Part shown: one piece after another, positions 62,344 to 64,000 of the stretch
Position numbering within the stretch: the stretch's first letter is position 1
How the letters are laid out: every line of letters starts with the position of its first letter
Assembly: GCF_017114915.1 (NCBI RefSeq)
Contig: NZ_JAAUOE010000019.1
Location: forward strand, 1 to 64,000
DNA length: 64,000 bases
Direction of reading: 5' to 3'
Source of the DNA: Pseudomonas frederiksbergensis
Lineage (GTDB): Bacteria; Pseudomonadota; Gammaproteobacteria; Pseudomonadales; Pseudomonadaceae
Translations under genes and position numbers: made by a program
Notes under the pieces: model-generated
What the model was told of the DNA's origin: nothing
The model's database searches: none
The model's input: only the letters and a program-made list of their open reading frames with translations

Positions 62344-63102
62344 TCAGGCCTGAGCCTTGGCCTCGGCCAATTGCTGCCACAGCGACGGTGCGCCGGCGGA
62401 TTTGGCGATGGCTTCCAGACGTGCCATGTGTTGAGCCAAATCTTCTTCACTGGCGCGGATGATCCGGGCTGGCTGACGGTCGGCCGGAAGACGACGGATT
62501 TCGGTAGCGGAGTTGTCCGCGCCCTCACCGGACCCATTGCCATCGGATGCGTTACCGGCCAACGACAGGCTGGTCTGGCCGCCGGTCATGGTCAGGTAAA
62601 CGTCGGCGAGAATCTCTGAGTCGAGCAAGGCGCCGTGCAGTTCACGGCCGGAGTTGTCGACACCGTAACGTTTGCACAAGGCGTCGAGACTGTTGCGCTG
62701 CCCCGGGTGACGTTCCCGGGCCATGATCAGGGTGTCGAGGACCGTGCAGTGTTGCGTGATGTCCGCGCGATCGTGCTGGCCCATCAGCGCAAATTCGTTG
62801 TTGATGAAGCCAACGTCGAACGCCGCGTTATGGATGATCAGCTGTGCGCCCTTGATGAATTCAAAAAACTCATCGGCCACTTCCGTAAAACGCGGTTTGC
62901 CCACCAGAAACTCGTTAGTGATGCCATGGACGCCGATGGCGCCCTCGTCACTCTCGCGATCCGGTTGCAGGTATACGTGGAAATGCCGGCCGGTCAGGCG
63001 CCGACCGATCAACTCGACACAACCGATTTCGATAATCCGGTGGCCGTCGGTCACCGGCATGCCGGTGGTTTCGGTATCGAGTACAACGGATCTGGTGGCC
63101 AT
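62344..63102 (-). CDS. dnaQ: DNA polymerase III epsilon subunit (3'-5' proofreading exonuclease)
   Basis: The 252-residue protein has the DEDD exonuclease motifs: Asp9-x-Glu11 in VLDTETTGM, then HNAAFDVGFIN, and RNSLDALCKRYGVD..HGALLDSEILADVY. It edits errors made by the replicative polymerase. The C-terminal ~60 residues bind the alpha subunit. Located between rnhA and ldcA, as in P. aeruginosa. Confidence 0.96.
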   Translation of the reverse strand: MATRSVVLDTETTGMPVTDGHRIIEIGCVELIGRRLTGRHFHVYLQPDRESDEGAIGVHGITNEFLVGKPRFTEVADEFFEFIKGAQLIIHNAAFDVGFINNEFALMGQHDRADITQHCTVLDTLIMARERHPGQRNSLDALCKRYGVDNSGRELHGALLDSEILADVYLTMTGGQTSLSLAGNASDGNGSGEGADNSATEIRRLPADRQPARIIRASEEDLAQHMARLEAIAKSAGAPSLWQQLAEAKAQA

Positions 63103-63184
63103 CAGTGCTCAGCTCTCAACGGGTCAATCGTGCAAAAGCGGCGATGTTATCACGCTCGCGGGATCGGGCGGGCGTCCGCAATCT

Positions 63185-63295
63185 GATCGTTCCCACGCGC
63201 AGCAAAGGAATGCATCCCGTGACGCTCTGCGTCACCCGCGAAGCGGAACGCGGAGCGTCCCTGGCGGCATTCCCACGCAGAGCATGGGAACGATC
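63185..63295. repeat. Nested palindromic intergenic repeat, copy G (mosaic arms)
   Basis: The left arm has the GCGCAGCAAAGGAATGC variant seen in copy E, while the right arm has the common GCATTCCCACGCAGAGC form, so the arms no longer match in the middle. This mosaic shows that variants have recombined between copies. Lies between dnaQ and rnhA. Confidence 0.9.
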
Positions 63296-63308
63296 ATCCG
63301 TAGAGGGT

Positions 63309-63761
63309 CTAGGCTTGCTTGTACCCGCGCACTTCATCAACGCCACGGTTGGCCAGCTGGTCAGCCCGTTCGTTGCCATGATGGCCAATGTGCCCGCGCA
63401 CCCATTTCCAGGTGACATTGTGGCGGTTGACCTGCTCGTCGAGCAGTTTCCACAGGTCGGCGTTTTTCACCGGTTCTTTCGACGCGGTTTTCCAGCCGCG
63501 TTTCTTCCAGTTGGCCATCCACTCGTTGATGCCTTTCATCACGTACTGGGAGTCGGTCACCAGCAGTACGTCGCAGGAGCGCTTGAGTTCTTCCAGGCCG
63601 CGGATCGCGCCCATCAACTCCATGCGGTTGTTGGTGGTGTTGGCTTCGCCGCCCCAGAGTTCCTTTTCAACACCCTTGTACACCAGCAACGCCCCCCAGC
63701 CGCCCGGGCCAGGGTTGCCCTTGCAGGCGCCATCGGTGAAGAGTTCTACGCTATCGCTCAT
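63309..63761 (-). CDS. rnhA: Ribonuclease HI
   Basis: The 150-residue protein has the complete RNase HI active site: Asp10, Glu48, Asp70 and Asp134, with His124 in [12 protein letters not shown] and the basic handle [17 protein letters not shown]. It degrades RNA in RNA-DNA hybrids. The gene precedes dnaQ on the same strand, with repeat copy G in the gap. Confidence 0.97.
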   Translation of the reverse strand: MSDSVELFTDGACKGNPGPGGWGALLVYKGVEKELWGGEANTTNNRMELMGAIRGLEELKRSCDVLLVTDSQYVMKGINEWMANWKKRGWKTASKEPVKNADLWKLLDEQVNRHNVTWKWVRGHIGHHGNERADQLANRGVDEVRGYKQA

Positions 63762-63852
63762 GCCAATCTATCCAGAAAATGCGGTGGCTCGCCGATCGGT
63801 GATCGACGATGCCCGAGGCCGGGGCGAACCCGGCCGGGAATATAAACGTGTA

Positions 63853-64000
63853 TTACGGCTCGATATGGCGACGGTTGACCTTGGCCATCGGTAACGGGAT
63901 CAGCTTGCCCATTGGCTCGCGCCGCTCCTGACGCAACGGCCGCAGCCCCACAACGATCTTGCGCGCGACCAATAAATAGAAGCCGCCACCCGACAATTGC
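63853..64000 (-). CDS. SAM-dependent methyltransferase, 3' end only
   Basis: On the minus strand the frame is open from the window edge to a TAA at 63853, giving 48 codons: LSGGGFYLLVARKIVVGLRP, then a basic tail ending NRRHIEP. This is the C-terminus of the class I methyltransferase that lies upstream of rnhA in Pseudomonas. The catalytic part is outside the window, so the call rests on the tail and gene order. Confidence 0.75.
   Translation of the reverse strand, partial: QLSGGGFYLLVARKIVVGLRPLRQERREPMGKLIPLPMAKVNRRHIEP

Overview
The window is a chromosomal segment of a fluorescent-group Pseudomonas. The evidence is gene order and sequence: gdhB next to the MoxR/Bat operon, the block pepN - DUF2797 - DUF1315 - rhomboid - metallophosphoesterase - nadK - DUF1853, and ldcA followed by dnaQ, rnhA and a methyltransferase. 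All resemble blocks I know from P. aeruginosa and its relatives. High GC, ATGA-type start/stop couplings and many REP-like palindromes between genes also fit. No rRNA, tRNA, CRISPR array, transposase or phage gene is visible.

Layout: 1-0.7 kb, the end of an orphan cbb3 oxidase pair (ccoN-ccoQ with no ccoO/ccoP after it). 0.8-8.8 kb, small accessory genes: GNAT, a lone Ig-like domain, a DUF3077 pair with a structured leader and possible leader peptide, a LysR regulator, a carboxymuconolactone-decarboxylase-like protein divergent from a MocR regulator, a small monooxygenase, a periplasmic cupin and a DUF2807-like exported protein. 8.8-17.1 kb, the most distinctive part: an NtrY-like kinase, an NtrC-like sigma54 activator, a long FtsX/ADOP-like permease, its ATPase and a HlyD/MacA adaptor in one operon, divergent from a short AraC-type regulator that has a near-consensus sigma54 promoter. 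This stretch is visibly AT-richer around the AraC gene.

17.1-35.8 kb is core metabolism and repair: gdhB (arginine/glutamate catabolism), a six-gene MoxR-DUF58-DUF4381-BatA-BatB/TPR-BatD operon, and sbcD-sbcC-GST. 36-38.8 kb holds four tiny minus-strand genes for exported or membrane proteins (one is only 41 codons), then a lactonase and a small acidic protein. 38.9-45.8 kb is a Weimberg-type sugar-acid module: KGSA dehydrogenase, an FAH-fold enzyme and an MFS transporter, divergent from an IlvD/Edd dehydratase and followed by a DgoR-like GntR regulator. Two exact TnGTnnnACnA operators lie in the divergent promoter region.

45.8-57.4 kb: an RND/MMPL exporter with a YCF48-type periplasmic partner, then pepN and its conserved neighbours through nadK and DUF1853. 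57.4-64 kb: an FMN reductase, a LysR regulator convergent with a GNAT-ldcA unit, then dnaQ, rnhA and the 3' end of a methyltransferase. Seven copies of a 105-113 bp nested palindrome punctuate the gaps across the window, together with inverted pairs of other REP families.
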